Of a stretch of 64,000 bases of DNA, positions 10,606 through 22,355 are shown piece after piece. The notes below the pieces were generated by a model. That model searched no databases and was not told where the DNA came from. It saw only the letters and a program-made list of their open reading frames with translations. The translations under genes were made by a program, and so were the position numbers. The stretch comes from Daedaleopsis sinensis (taxonomy: Eukaryota; Basidiomycota; Agaricomycetes; Polyporales; Polyporaceae): the NCBI GenBank assembly GCA_033807695.1, contig CM066311.1, positions 496,001 to 560,000 on the forward strand, given 5' to 3'. The stretch's first letter is position 1. The number at the start of each line of letters is the position of its first letter.

Positions 10606-11671
10606 ATGTCTTTTGCTCAGACTGAGTTCAATCCCGATATCCCGTCGATTGGATTCGCGCTAAGAGCGCTCGAGCGTGGCGAGCTGCCTGGTAACCTCCC
10701 GTTACAGCAATGGGAGGATGCGTCTAAGCTCAACGTCGAGGTCAACATTTACGGGGGGTGAGAGTGCTTTCTACCTCTATTTATGCCAGTACCTCCGTGT
10801 AATCTAATGCTGTCGAAGGAACGGTCAACATGGCCTGGTTCGGATGCACTTGCCCAAACCCACAGGAGGGTTCCAAGAGGCGCGGATGGCAGTATTATAC
10901 ATGTTCTTCGACTTCAAGCATACGAAACCTTGGACCTGTGAGTTCTGTGGTACGTGGACATGCGATCGATGAAAGGCACAGCCGCCCTGCTCGAACCTCA
11001 ATGGCCCGGATTTCTACAGACAAGCCCGCGCGCGAGACGCAATTGTCATGCGCTGACTACATGACCATCCGGGGTTTTGTCAACGACCAGGAAGCACTGC
11101 TTCCCGTCTGGAGGATGCCGGTATACGTGCGTAGGCCCATATATTCTATTATCTGCGTTCAGTTTACGGTTTCCCCTCATCGTTCACGGTCAGATCCACC
11201 ATGTGTGTGCGATGGAGCACCGTAAGTGCCAGCCCGCCCTCCGAGAGGCGCATAACCGCATCAACGAGAAGCATGCCGGCCTTATGGGCCCCCATGTTGC
11301 CCCGGAGGCGAGGCCTGGAGGTCGTAAGGAGGTGTACCCGCTCAGCGCGAGCTGCGCCCAGTGCAAGACGGACGCGAGCTCTGGCGCGGACATGAAGCGT
11401 TGCAGCGCATGCAAGTTGACTCGGTGCGTCTTCCATCCCTTCCTATGCGCTCTGTGGTGTAGTGCTGTAGTCCGTGCTGACGATCGGCGGAAATCAGGTA
11501 TTGCAGGTATGGCCCGCCGTTGATCTCACTCGCTAGCCTTGTGATGTGCGGCCGCTGGACTGACCAAGTCTTGTGTGACGCAGTGCTAAATGCCAGCGCG
11601 AGGATTGGCCACGACACAAGACGGCGTGCAAATGCATCAAGTTCGTGGAGATTACGGGCTTTACGAACTAA
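10606..11671 (+). CDS. MYND-type zinc-finger protein, copy 1
   Basis: Six exons (10606-10757, 10819-10949, 11020-11126, 11194-11423, 11498-11506, 11584-11671) encode 238 residues with consistent phases. The C-terminus is a MYND finger: CAQCKT, RCSACK, YCSAKCQ, then DWPRHKTAC. The fifth exon is only 9 nt (GTATTGCAG) and supplies the R-Y-C-S junction in the middle of the finger. The N-terminal ~130 residues (LNVEVNIYGG through KPWTCEFCG) are shared with the copy at 14798 and are otherwise unknown to me. MYND fingers usually mediate protein-protein contacts. The Plavaka right end lies 151 bp upstream of ATG 10606, so the native promoter has been displaced. Confidence 0.8.
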
Positions 11672-11865
11672 CTGGGCCGGTCCAAACCGATGAATCGCTC
11701 GCTTCTGCGAAAACGACCGCGGTGCTTCGCGGGACTGATGGAGCAGCACTTATTGTGCTAGTACACACATACATTGTCAATTTAATGCTGTCGGGAGCAC
11801 GGTGCGTATAGTACATGACATTGCTTGTTGCGTTGCTATATGTTAATGTTACAGTGAATATTCGT

Positions 11866-14094
11866 CTACGCTTTGACGATGCCTGCATGGCCACGACGCC
11901 CGTCGTTCGGCATCATGCCAACCTGAATGGCCTTGATTTGCAGCCCCTAGAAGGTAGGGTTGGCGTCACGATGAATGGTACTGATTGGAAGATACTCACC
12001 AGCGTCTTGGAAAGGAAGCGAGAAAAGTAGAAGTCGCCGGTAGCGAACCAGAGCTAAATGAAATACCGTCAATATAACACCGCCCATCGACAACATTGAA
12101 TGGGCACGATCTTACCCCTGGGTGCCCAGAAGGACGGTAGCTGCCCTTAATCTCGCCCTCCTCGTCGAGGCCGAACACGCCCTCCGTCTGGTCGATGACG
12201 TCCTGCCCGAGCAGCTCGGTATTGGTCTCTCGCATGTGGGCGTAACCGGTGCTAGTAGGAGAAGGGGATACGCACAATGTGAATATGCCATCACAGGAAC
12301 ATAGTTCGGACTGCGCCACTAGCACTCACGCGAAGACGACGAGGTCTTCAGGCAGCTCAGTGCCGTCAGTCAGAATTAGGCTGTTCTTGGTGAACTCTGC
12401 AAGACCCTGGCCGGTCTTGAACTTGATTCTCCCATCCGCGATGAGGTCCGCGCCGCCCTTGTCCATCCCTGTCGCCGAGTATTAGCTGTCAATTCCACAA
12501 GGAGACAACATTTTGTATTCGCTTACAGTATCCTGTCCGGAGCCAATGCATCAGGTCCGAGCGGCACTAAGAACATCGACGTGGATGAACTCACCGCCAA
12601 GCCGCTCGACGGCGAGCGTCAACACGCCTTGACCCTCGGGCCCCAGGTCGCTGAACTTACCCTCCTCCTCCTCCTCGAACAGCACGCCGCCCTGGCACAG
12701 CTTGTCGTGCAGCTCCTTGTGCGCGTCCTGCATCGCCACCATGATCTTCTTGACCGTGTTAACCGACATTGCCCCACAGCGCAAGTCCGACGCCTCGAGT
12801 GAGACGCCCTCGGGGAACATAGTCCTTGCTTGGGCGCACGCGTAGTCGCGCGACATGACGCACGAGCGCGAGCGCTGTACCTGCGTCACGGACTTAGCGC
12901 CGCGCCGCGCAAGGTCCTGCGAGATGTCGATGGCGCTGTTGCCCCCGCCGACGACGACCGTGTTCAGCCCGGTGAATAGCGGGGCCCCCGGGAAGCGGGA
13001 GGAGTGCATGGTGCGGCCCTCGAAGCGCTCGATGCCCGGCACGTTCGGAATGTTTGGAGTACCGAGCGTGCCCGTGGCGAAGACGAGGTGCGCGGGGTGT
13101 AGCTTGACTTCGGTGCCATCGCGCACGACGGTGACATTTCAACGACCTCGTTCGTGGTCGTACTTCGGGGACTTGATCTCCGAGTTGGTCCAGATGACGA
13201 GGTCCTGGATGGACGCGTATTGCTCCATCCAGTCTGTCGCGAGGGGTGAATTCGGGCCAGTTATCGGGAAAATGCGAGTACAGCACTGTGTTAGACAGAG
13301 TGCGGTTAGCGTCCGGTTCAGTGCGCAAAAATGGACAAGTCGCTCACGCGTATGGTGCTGTCTTGGCGTGTGCAGCGTCAACGTGGGGTAACGCCTCCTC
13401 CAAGTATCGCCAACGCGAGGCAGACGCTCGACGACAAGGGTCGGGATGTCCAGCTGCTTGAACCGAGCGGCGATCTGCAGTCCGGTCTGCGCTGCGCCGA
13501 CTAGGAGAGCGGATGGCAATGAGCGCGCGGTGAAAACTAGAAATATGCGAAGAGGACTCACCGATGATGACGTAGGGATCGGCCTCTACTCTCTGAACCC
13601 ACTTCTCGAAGTCCTTCTGCATGTCTCTTTCAGCGATCCCCGTGACGTCGTCCCTCCAGGGCAGGGTAGTGAGCTCGGGGTGTCCCAGAAGCTCGTACAG
13701 CTGGGTCAGAACCGTCCACGCGCGGAGCTCGCCGTCATGATCGGGAACGAGCCGGACGAGTCCACGGCCAATACCACGCTGGCACTTGAACGTAAAGACG
13801 AGCTCTACACCGGTTGCCTTGTGTAGGTAAGACGTGTACTCGCGAGGTGCGAAGTCGGATGTTTCATCGAGCTGAACGTCCGTGATGTGGGCCTCGGCCA
13901 GAGAGTTGGCCAAGTATGAGGCGATCTTCTCGTGTCCTGAGAGAGCGGATATCCCACGTGAAGACGGAGAGGTCACGGAGACCCGCCCCGTCTTTGAGAA
14001 AGAGACCGGCGACAGCTTTGGGGTCTGCACCTTCCAATGCGGAGGCGCAGGCGGAGATCCAGCTAGATGCTACAGACTGAGGGTTGAGAGACAT
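11866..14094 (-). pseudogene. flavin-containing monooxygenase-like gene, disrupted
   Basis: Family landmarks are plain: FTWDIRSL, a first Rossmann motif VGAAQTGLQIAARF, WRRRYPTLTLHTPR, NWPEFTPRD, EQYASIQDLVIWTNSE, LVFATGTLGTPNIPNVPG, a second Rossmann motif VVVGGGNSAIDISQDLA, and GSYRPSGHPG. These match fungal FAD/NADPH-dependent FMO-like oxidoreductases. Introns can be followed to stop TAG at 11866-11868, including a 6-nt exon at 12527-12532. Three lesions were seen. One is a frame change after FTWDIRS (about 13939-13947). One is a frame change after FTPRDR (about 13229-13242). The third is an in-frame TGA at 13139-13141 where the family has Trp (GRxNVTV context). Sequencing error could explain one lesion but hardly all three. 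Confidence 0.8.
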
Positions 14095-14104
14095 GGTAGG
14101 AGAT

Positions 14105-14797
14105 GGTATCTAGATGGTACCCCGACATATACCGAGTATTTATGTGGACAGGGAGGCGCGATTTGGCGAAAGTCATGACTTATGTAGAAGAGACCGATCC
14201 AGATGAAAAATGATGCGTTCTGGAGTGTTTAGGGTGTTTCTGAACACCGATGTGTTAGTAACTTGCTTCTAGTCAGAAGGGGTCAGAATTTGTAGTCGAA
14301 TGCCAAACCTCATCTAACCTCATCTGTTGATTCTGTTCGGTTATTCACGTTCATACATGGCGCCGTATTACATGGCGCCGTATGAACATCGGCGCGATTA
14401 TACATTTGGTTGAGACATGAACGCGGGATTTCGATTGATGGGCATCTATAACGGGGATCCCGCGTACTTACAGAAGAAATTGTCCCCGGTTCGAGAGAGA
14501 AGCTATGGTCGGCGTGGAGGTGCACCGACGCTTACTAGTTACTACTGGCAAAATCGCACTGGTCGTCATTATGTTCCTTATGATGTTACGAGTGCCATAG
14601 CTCACCTTGAGATTTCTGTAGAAGAGTTAATTGAAATTGATGCATCACGACTATCCGAGTAGAAAGCGTTAGTTCAAGGAGAGAGGAGTCCTTGTCGCCT
14701 ACGTGCATTACGTAATCAGACTGCAAACCAGGCTGATCTTAGACCCTCCTCCTCCTCCTCTTACCTCTTCTGCATTTACCCTGTACGCCCTGGTGAA
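14105..14797. other. intergenic region upstream of MYND copy 2
   Basis: No supported gene. A short open frame at 14417-14662 (+, 81 residues) has no recognisable motif. The 12-mer ATGGCGCCGTAT occurs twice at about 14357-14383. A CTC-rich tract lies at about 14747-14760. Confidence 0.4.
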
Positions 14798-15818
14798 ATG
14801 TTAGGCAGCCGCAAGACAAGCACACCCGGACCACGCGATTGGGAGCGTCAAGACCGACTCAACGTCGAGTTGATCTTGTACGGATGGTGAGTGAAATACT
14901 ACCAGATTATTATCAGTATCATCGCGCGCTGCGCGCATATATCGCTCTCGAACAGTACCACTGACCTGTTTGTCCTGGCCGATCAAATTCACGCGCGCTG
15001 CCTGCGCACGACGCGGTCATAGGGAGGAGAAACGCGTCACGGTCCGCTTCCACTTCCCCATTGAGCGCAACCAGCAGCTGCTGCAGAAGATGACCTACGA
15101 TGTGATCCGCGACGTGAAGCACTCGCGCAACTGGCAGTGCGAGTTCTGCGGTACGTGTTACGCTCTCTCGTCCCTTCTGTCGCGTTCTGAGAGACTCCGA
15201 CTCCGTTAGGTGACAAAGCACGCGAGACCGAGGTGATGGTCCTCAGCTGGACACACCTCACCCCGCAACGTCTCGTCCTCTACGTGCGTCCCCCACACTC
15301 TGACAGCTCCATTCACCCGGGATGGAGCGAGCACACCGCATGTCTCATTTTCCCGCTCCGTCGTCGTCGCCTGACATGTGCAGGTCCACTGCATCTGCGA
15401 CCAGGAACGCCCGCGGTGCTTCGCAGGGCTGAAGGAGCATCACGCCATGATAGCGGTGCTCACCCCGGGCATGGCGCCCCTCCGTGCGCCGCCCCCGCGC
15501 CCTGCGGGAGTGGAGTATCCGCTCGCGGGGAGCTGTGCTGCGTGCCAGAAGGACGCGACAGCGGTGATGGACATGCAGCGGTGCAGTGCATGCAAGCTGA
15601 CGAGGTGTGTTCGCTTGCCATGTCACTCCCAGACTCGGAGCAGGCTGACGAGGTTTTGCGCATGCAGGTACTGCAGGTGAGTCGTCTGTGTGTCCTGTGT
15701 GCGAGATGTGTCATCAGTCGACGCGCGGGGTAGTGCTGGATGCCAGAAGACGGACTGGAAGCGGCACAAGGTGACGTGCTCGAAGATCTACTCGGTCTTG
15801 TTCGAGAACTGGGACTAG
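14798..15818 (+). CDS. MYND-type zinc-finger protein, copy 2 (paralogue of 10606-11671)
   Basis: Exon 1 (14798-14886) ends in LNVELILYG, as in copy 1. The later exons are clear: a QKMTYDVIRDVKHSRNWQCEFCG block ending at 15150, then 15210-15283, 15384-15604, a 9-nt exon at 15668-15676 (GTACTGCAG) and 15734-15818. The finger reads CAACQK, RCSACK, YCSAGCQ, then DWKRHKVTC. The intron positions and the micro-exon match copy 1. The join between exon 1 and exon 2 is not solved: with the GTGAGT donor at 14887 and either AG acceptor, the frame reaches TAG at about 15020 before the conserved EEKRVTVRF block. So exon 2 may carry a frameshift, or an unusual splice is used. Confidence 0.7.
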
Positions 15819-16101
15819 TGTTCGACACGACGCGCGAGACGGCCTGGGTGCTGAACGCTGAACGACAATGGTCGGACGACTGTGCGAGAACTACGAACTG
15901 ATACTGAATTCATACCGTGTATTGGTGATGCCACTGCTTAGAATGTATGCGTAGTCAACGGCGTGTAGAGTATTCGAGAAACTAGGCGGAAGGCGAACGT
16001 AGCCTAATTTATTGTACAGTACCGTTCTCGAAAGCGAAGAAGTCAATATTCACCAGACGTCCAATTTAGCAAAGCATAACACGGTCCCGATAGGATAGGA
16101 A
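15819..16101. other. convergent intergenic region
   Basis: This lies between the 3' ends of MYND copy 2 and the C2H2 gene. I see no further feature. Confidence 0.4.
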
Positions 16102-17371
16102 TCACGCGTCCGCGTTCCCAGAGTGCCAGGCAGCATGCGGGTCCCCAACGCAGCGCGGGAACCTCCGGAGATGTTTCTGCAGCGCGTCTCTGCGCGAAAA
16201 CCTCTTCCCGCAGCCCCCGAGGAACTTCATGCCTCCGAGGGCACGCACCTTTCCGTTGCCCCTCCGCGTCCTTGTCATTCGCCCCGCGCTGTCGCTCTCT
16301 TCGCCGAGAGGGAGTCCACAACACGTCCAGGGCTTCTCCTTCGCGTGTGTCCTGATGTGCCGCTTCATGTCGACCTTGCGCTTCTGTATGAAATTGCAAG
16401 TTGGGCACGTGCGACAGCTCGTGTCCTTACCCGCAGCCGTCGCATCCGATTGAGGAGGAGAGCTTCCGGTAATCGGGGGGGAATGCGTGCCTTGGGTCGA
16501 GGGAGGAGTGGACGGGGTTGGGACATGGGGGGAAGGGGCGACGAACAGCAAGCCCGCGGCGGGGTCGGACGTAGGATCCGTTCGAGGTACGGGGATTGAC
16601 ATGGGCGGCGGTAGCGGGGAAACGCGCGTACGAGGCGGAGTGTACTGATTCATGAACAGGGGAAAGGCCTCCGATTCTTGATGCCACGCGATGTAGTTCG
16701 GGGATGTCTTGCTGGGAATTGCATCGCGTGGTATGCTAGAGGAGGACGTTTGTGGGATGGGTACATTCGCATGAACGCTTGGAGTGTACCCGTCAATGGC
16801 ATGTATGATGACGTCCGTCTGGTGTGACGAAGCCGTGGGCGCAAAGGCGAAGCTATTGAACGACGTGAACGCGTTTCCACCCGCGAGAGGGAACTGGGAA
16901 GGTTGTAAGGTGGTCGGTTGCGTCTGGACGTGCGTGCGTGGTGGGTAGCCGCGCCAAGTGGCGGGGGAGTCGGCTTGGAGGGTCCAGCCGACTTCGGGAG
17001 GAATTAGGTGCTGTCCCAAGGCGGCATAGTAGTTTGTGGAAAATGGAGATTGTGGGACGTGCTCAGCCAGACTACATGACTTCACATTAATCGCGTCTGA
17101 CGCGCCGAGAGGAATCGCGTACTCACAGATCGGCGTGTAGACGCGTCTCATCCCACGAATGACCCGGATAACTCTGGGGGAAGGCCGTAGATGGCGCGTG
17201 CTGATAGGACAGCGCGGTTGGATGCTCTCTGAAGAAAGCCGCAGTGTGCGGTGCCTGAAAGCTGACAGAGCTTTCAACGACGTTGAGGAGCTCATTAACT
17301 GCGATGCTATCTTGGGCAGTCCTTCGTGGACAATCAATTGGATTGTAAAATTTGGGATTTGGGATGTTCAT
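16102..17371 (-). CDS. C2H2 zinc-finger protein, putative transcription factor
   Basis: Two exons (17127-17371 and 16102-17071) joined across a 55-nt intron in phase 2 give 404 residues. The C-terminus carries one canonical finger, CPTCNF then VDMKRHIRTH (C-x2-C-x12-H-x3-H). It is followed by a degenerate second finger with a long insertion, ending CGKRFSRRDALQKHLRRF. The N-terminal ~290 residues are low-complexity, rich in Pro, Ser and Thr, as in many fungal regulators. The start chosen is MNIPNPKF at 17371. An upstream open frame to 17527 gives a longer alternative. DNA targets cannot be read from the sequence. Confidence 0.75.
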
Positions 17372-17689
17372 GTCGGCTCGAAATGGGCGTAACAGACGTA
17401 TTGCAAGAAGATCCGAGAGGCGTGAGGGGAAAAAGAGAAGCGTTTCGTGCCACCCATCGTTCGTCGAAGGTTTTAAGTTAGAGGCACAAACGAAGGAGAG
17501 CGAGGTGGGGGAGACAAAGGAAGGCACAGCGACCTGCAGGCGCTACTGGCCTCCTTTCTCTCTTCGTCACGTGTCCAACGCGTGACGTCATCTTTCTCTC
17601 GCTGTTAGCGCCTATGTTCCCCTGCTCCTCCTGCCAGTGAGTGCGACTCTGAAATGCCTTGGACATGGTCAGTACTATCTTCTCTGTAC

Positions 17690-18125
17690 ATATAAATTGG
17701 TGCTCATCATATGCAGCCCTCCACATACAGCAGAGTCCGGGCTTGGTGGACGCGGAAGAAGTCGCCAATCTGGATCACGCCACCCAGGATACTCTTACAG
17801 ATGATCTCACCCTTGTGCATCGATCCCCTCTTCGTGCTACCGAGCAGCCCTAGTCAACTTCCGCGCCGTTGCCCATACCGAGCTCACACCGAGGGCCGAA
17901 AACTCCCGACTTGAAGTCGCCTAGCGGATCTCCGCGCACGCGGGGGAGCTCGCGGGCCAATGACTGGGAAAACGACTTCTCGGCGAGCTCGTGCGGCTCG
18001 TCCGTCGGGAACATGAGTCGAGGCGTGTCCCTCTGGAGCCGAACAGTGTCTGTGTCCGACGGTGAGAACGAGGGCGAAGGCAAAGCATCGTACTCCGCAC
18101 ACAGAAAATAATGTCTAGAAGGCAA
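17690..18125 (-). CDS. hypothetical protein fragment
   Basis: On the minus strand a protein-like stretch (DALPSPSFSPSDTDTVRL, then GDFKSGVFGPRCELGMG) is followed, after a possible short intron, by KRGSMHKGEIICKSILGG and VIQIGDFFRVHQARTLL. I do not recognise it. The exon limits and the start are uncertain, and it could be a remnant. Confidence 0.3.
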
Positions 18126-18344
18126 TCGTGAATATTAATTGGCACACAGTGAAAGCACGCGGAGACAGGGGATGGAGTCCGAGTATCGGCGACGCGATGA
18201 GATGCGGGACGCGCGCGTTCGCGAATCTGTTTCGAGCGCGAAGTCCACGAAGGTTTTCATATAGGAGCGAGGTGCGTGGTGTACGCTCTATCGATGTTGA
18301 CTCTCTTCACCTCTGTTTCCTATTCCGTTCACTGACGACTGGCA

Positions 18345-18475
18345 TTGTTCAAATCTACAGCGGCGGGCCATATCGTCAGCTTGGAGAGGGGGAACCGCGA
18401 GTTGGAACTGCGAATGGTGGCTGTCGAAACGGATCTTGCACAATCGCAAGGCCTCCATGAGCAGTTATTAATACT
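18345..18475 (+). pseudogene. coiled-coil gene fragment (FKSTAxxHIxSLE type), unit 1
   Basis: A short open stretch reads FKSTAAGHIVSLERGNREL then RMVAVETDLAQSQ, a heptad-like coiled coil. No complete gene could be built around it. A related fragment lies at 22356 in unit 2, so it belongs to the duplicated block. Confidence 0.4.
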
Positions 18476-18783
18476 TACACCCACTGACCGTTCGCGTCAA
18501 CATCTATACAAGTTACGTTGTCCCTTCCGCGTCAGCATCAGTTCGAGGGAGCGATACCTCGTTGCTCCGGTGCCATATACATGCATTTTACTGAATGGGG
18601 ATCTTCTTCAAGTGAGAGCGGCGTCAGGCAGTCGATACCCTAGCTCTTACACAATATCAAGTCCGATCAAGTCAGATGCCTTTCAGATAGCTTCTTGAAC
18701 TAACAGACACATACGTTCCAAACCCGAACTTCACGTACGTGTATGCTCATTCTGCTCTCCATCCCTCCTCCAACTATCAGTAC

Positions 18784-20050
18784 TCAGTTCCAGTCGAAAC
18801 AGCCATAAGCACCGGTGATGATCTCTCCGGCACCAGTGCCCACGAAGTATCCTGATGTTGTTCTGGCCGGCCTCCAGCTGTGAAACGCGAGAGCGCTACC
18901 GGTGATGTCGAGGTCTTCGCCTATGCCGATGACCCAGCCCGTGCCAGTGTGCCCGTCGGTGGTTTCGACAGTGACAAGATCGACGACGATGCCATTCGCG
19001 TTGGCCGGGACGATACGCGGGAACTCTCCGGGGATGGGGGTCGGCGGGAGATCTTTGGCCGGCGGCGGGGGTGTGATCGGCAAGTTATGCTTCTCTACCT
19101 CGGCTTTCGTCCACGTAGTGACTTCTCTAGAGAGCTCATGGTTAGCCTGTTAGAGACCGTCAGATGCGCCGACACCAATCGGAAGGCATTGACGACACAT
19201 ACCATCGTGCGGGTGTAGAGCTGGTGTCTGTGCCTTAGCCCGCCTATCGCGGTCACTCACGGGAACGGATGATCTCCCCAACGAACTTAAAACAGCGCAC
19301 GTAATAGCAGATACACGAAGTAGCAGGCCTGTTCGTAGAGTCTATGAGCGCCATTGTTCCAAACTGACGTATATAATGAGAACATACCACGAGCATGAAG
19401 AAGAAGACCGTAAAGGAACCACCTCCATCTCCACTGCTTGACGGGGCACTGGACGAGTAGTAGGGCTGGGGTGGTTTCTGCCATGCAGGATCAGCATGCG
19501 GCGGTTGCTGGTAGACACGCCAGTCTGGCTCTTCTCTCCGGATCCTGGGCCGAAGGTGGATGTGCGGACGACCCTCCGCCGCATTTGCCCGCCCCGATCC
19601 GCGCTTTCGCAGCTCGTCAACGAAGGGCATGCCATTCGCGACCGTCTTCATCAGGAAGTCCACGCGCCAATGATGTCCCTCAATGGGTCCTACACAAATA
19701 TATCAGAATAGATGATTATGGCACATAAAGCAAGCGCACGTACCATCTGCATAGAAACGCTTCGTGTGCGCGGCGCGGAGGCGCGCCTCTTCCTTCACGG
19801 CCTCCAAGTAGATCTCCGTCGCCTTGCGCGCATCATCCGCCTGTGCAGGCTGTATGGATTTCAGTGCGGCTAGGGTCAGAATCGCTTGCGGCCGGAGGGT
19901 CTCTGCTCGCTCTCCCGCGAGCTTATATTCCCGGACAGAGCGCTCGCGTTCGCGAATGTGGGTGGTGCATAGAGATGAGTCCGGGCGCGCGAATTCAGTA
20001 CAGTGTGTCTGCTGGTCAGCCAGACGAGCAGAGCAGAGAGTCTGGGGCAT
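18784..20050 (-). CDS. C/C/C/H cysteine-module protein, unit 1 (multi-exon, unknown function)
   Basis: Exon 1 (20050-19744) starts MPQTLC and holds a C-x10-C-x10-C-x2-H pattern (CSARLADQQTHC, then LCTTH). A helical segment follows, ending HTKRFYADG at a phase-1 donor. Exon 2 begins at 19689 with PIEGHHWRVDFL. Then comes a Pro/Ser linker and a hydrophobic FTVFFFMLVV stretch. A likely last exon (ending at 18784) reads LSREVTTWTKAEVEKHNL, a Pro-rich linker, and GTGWVIGIGEDLDITGS. Short C-x9/10-C-xn-C-x2-H motifs are zinc-binding in other families, so zinc binding is inference. The exon around 19330-19420 differs in frame from the unit-2 copy, so decay is possible. Confidence 0.55.
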
Positions 20051-20398
20051 AGCGGAGGAGGGCTAGGACCTGGGGCGAAGACGGGGAGCTTGCAGCATGA
20101 GAGTTGGGGGAGAGGAGGGCTCGTGCCCGGCGCCGCGAGGATAGGTTGCTGCTGGATAAGGTTTGATGACAGTCGATGCACGACAGCCACGAGTAGAGAG
20201 AATGAGTAGGTTCAAATGGAGCATGTTCTACGGGCTACAAGGAGCGATAGAGGGGGAGAGCGTAAGGGAGAGACACAGATGATGCTACACTTCAGATCGA
20301 ATAGTCGCTCCAGCAGAGTCATGTCAGAGTGACGATGGAAGCGGGCCCGGGGAGACGGAAAGATATTGTACAAGCATGATGGCGGCGATCCGTCCATG

Positions 20399-21661
20399 TT
20401 AGATAGCGCGCTCGAGCTCTGCAGTCTCCTCGTACAGCGGCGGTGGGAGACTCGACCTGGTCTCGGCTCCCAAAATCCCCCGCAGCCGCTCCATCACCTC
20501 CCGGAGAGCCGTGACCTCGGTGTGCAGGTTCGAGACGATGGTCGTGGACGCGATGGGCGGGAGTGGTTGGGAGGTGGACGGCCCAGCATCTCCACGAGAG
20601 CCCGGCAAGGGCGCTGGCTCGCGGCGGCTGCGCTGAGTGCACTCGCTGGCCCCTCCGATAGAAAGAACCGGCCTGCCCTTCTCGTAGAGTCTCCATGGTT
20701 CTACCCGCGAGCAAAGCGGAGAACGGCGGCGTCGGTGCAAGTAGAGAGCGACGATGACAATGCCGATGGCCAGGGCTGTACCACCCGCGACGACGACGAT
20801 CACTATACGGACGGGGAGAGGGTTCTTGTGCTGAGACGGGCCTGTTGGAGAAAAAGAAGGTGACTGTGCGGGAGAAGTTGATGAGGATGACCGCGTGGAC
20901 AGAGGTAAAGATACGAGGGTCGATGGCGTGTGGACCGAGGTGCTGTTAGTCGTCGACGTGTGGATCGAGGTGCTGTTAGTCGTCGGCATGTGCCAGTGGA
21001 CCAAGGCGCTGTTCGTCGTTGATACGGGAGGGGAGGATGTCGTAGACGTCATGGAGGCTGAAGATGACGAGGAGTTTGTCATCTGGTCTACGACGGTGTA
21101 GACCACGTAGTCGAGCAAGAACAGCGAGTTGGTTAACGGCGGCGGATGAAGCAGAATGTGCAGCGTATGTTCGGTGTTGTCCAAACCAGTCTTGGAGAAG
21201 ACTAAGGCGTTGTACGTGAACTCCGTGGAAGATGTTGGATCATGTTCGAACGACTGTTGAGGAGCATCGTCAAGCGTGAAATCGAGGAATGTTTGGGTAT
21301 AGGTGTTTGACACTTGGTTGGCGAGCACCCCATACACGTACACCGCGATTCCAGTGAATTGTAGAGTGACCGTGGAGGGTGTGCCCGATGTGTTCATCTG
21401 GTAGTATGTCGCGTCGTGCCATGTCCCGTTGTAAACCTGCGTGGGATCAAGGTGAATGTAACAGCGACTGCAGATCGATCCTTGGGCCCAGCCCTCCGGC
21501 CCGGGGGAGTAGTACAGAGGCTTCTGCCCAGTGACGCTGTCCCCATACTCGTCGTCGATGGTGAGATTGCTTGTAGAGAGAGTAGCAGTCATGCGAAGAG
21601 AAGAGGGAGAATGTACAAGGTAAGAATAGGGTGTGTGGCCTGACCGTTCCTGTAGCAGCAT
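20399..21661 (-). pseudogene. PPxY surface-protein family, copy A (signal peptide lost)
   Basis: The ectodomain (LTIDDEYGDSVTG, CSRCYIHLD, VYNGTWHDAT, GIAVYVYGVLAN, HTLHILL, LFLLDYVVYTV), Ser/Thr stalk, membrane helix (IVIVVVAGGTALAIGIVIVA), HRRRR stop-transfer, coiled-coil tail and final PPPLY motif are all open. Against copy B, however, the start ATG is changed (CTATT for CTATG) and one base is missing in the signal peptide (CGCA-TGACTG for CGCAAAGTCTG, near 21590). The ORF upstream of the ectodomain therefore runs in a foreign frame with no signal sequence. The product would not enter the secretory route unless another exon supplies a signal. Confidence 0.65.
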
Positions 21662-22355
21662 GAGATACTAGACTTTGTTATTAATACGGCACTGCTCAGA
21701 GTGAAGGAGGACTTACGAGACTGCGCCGTAGTCAGTACAGAAGGCTCCGACTAGTATCAATCAGAGCCATCATGGTGATTGCCTCAGTTGCAGAAGGGGA
21801 TGACAGACTCCAGATAGCAAGAACTTAGAACGCATCGCGCAGCGACTCGGATTGGACTCGGAGCTCCCATGATCACTACACCACGTACCCGGCGAGCACC
21901 AGAGTTACTACACTGGTACATCTTCACGAGATTGCAGTTGCTACGATGATCGATGATCTCCTTGTAACGTAGGCCCAATGTGCAGCAGTTCAGCGTGTCA
22001 GTGCCGGCAAACAATCGAGCAACGTACCAAGTACTACTAATACCGCTAGTAGGAAAGCCCTTGATCTACGTAAGCCTGAGGAGAGAGAGGATGTCCACGA
22101 GTGTCGAGATTCAGAACCGCCGCCCGAGGTACGGACAACGCAATCTAAAGAGATAGGCAGGTTAGTCCTAGAGCTAAGAGGAGCTAAGTAGTCAGAGGGA
22201 GAAAACGTTACAGGTTTGAACGTTGAAAGCGCATTCCCACGGTTGATTTCTCCTGTGTACCTGCCTCGGGGCTAGTCCTCCCTCCGCACTACCACGCAAG
22301 TTCTCGGTGTCTTCTCAACGCATTCTGCACTTCAGCACGCGTGCCGCGACAACTC
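21662..22355. other. intergenic region of unit 1
   Basis: No gene is supported. Much of it aligns by eye with 35906-36340, which is the corresponding flank of unit 2 beyond the transposon. Confidence 0.5.

Larger units (their letters stand above)
18300..22310. repeat. tandem duplication, unit 1 (~4.0 kb period)
   Basis: Matching landmarks recur about 4.0 kb apart: a coiled-coil fragment (18345 and 22356), a C/C/C/H gene start (20050 and 24074), a surface-protein stop (20399 and 24455) and the downstream flank GCACCAGAGTTACTAC-like (21897, and 36165 after the inserted transposon). The copies are diverged by many substitutions and small indels. Borders are approximate. Confidence 0.75.

Noticed and set aside
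12551..12802. + strand open frames over the FMO gene
   Set aside because: Antisense shadow of the conserved FMO exon.
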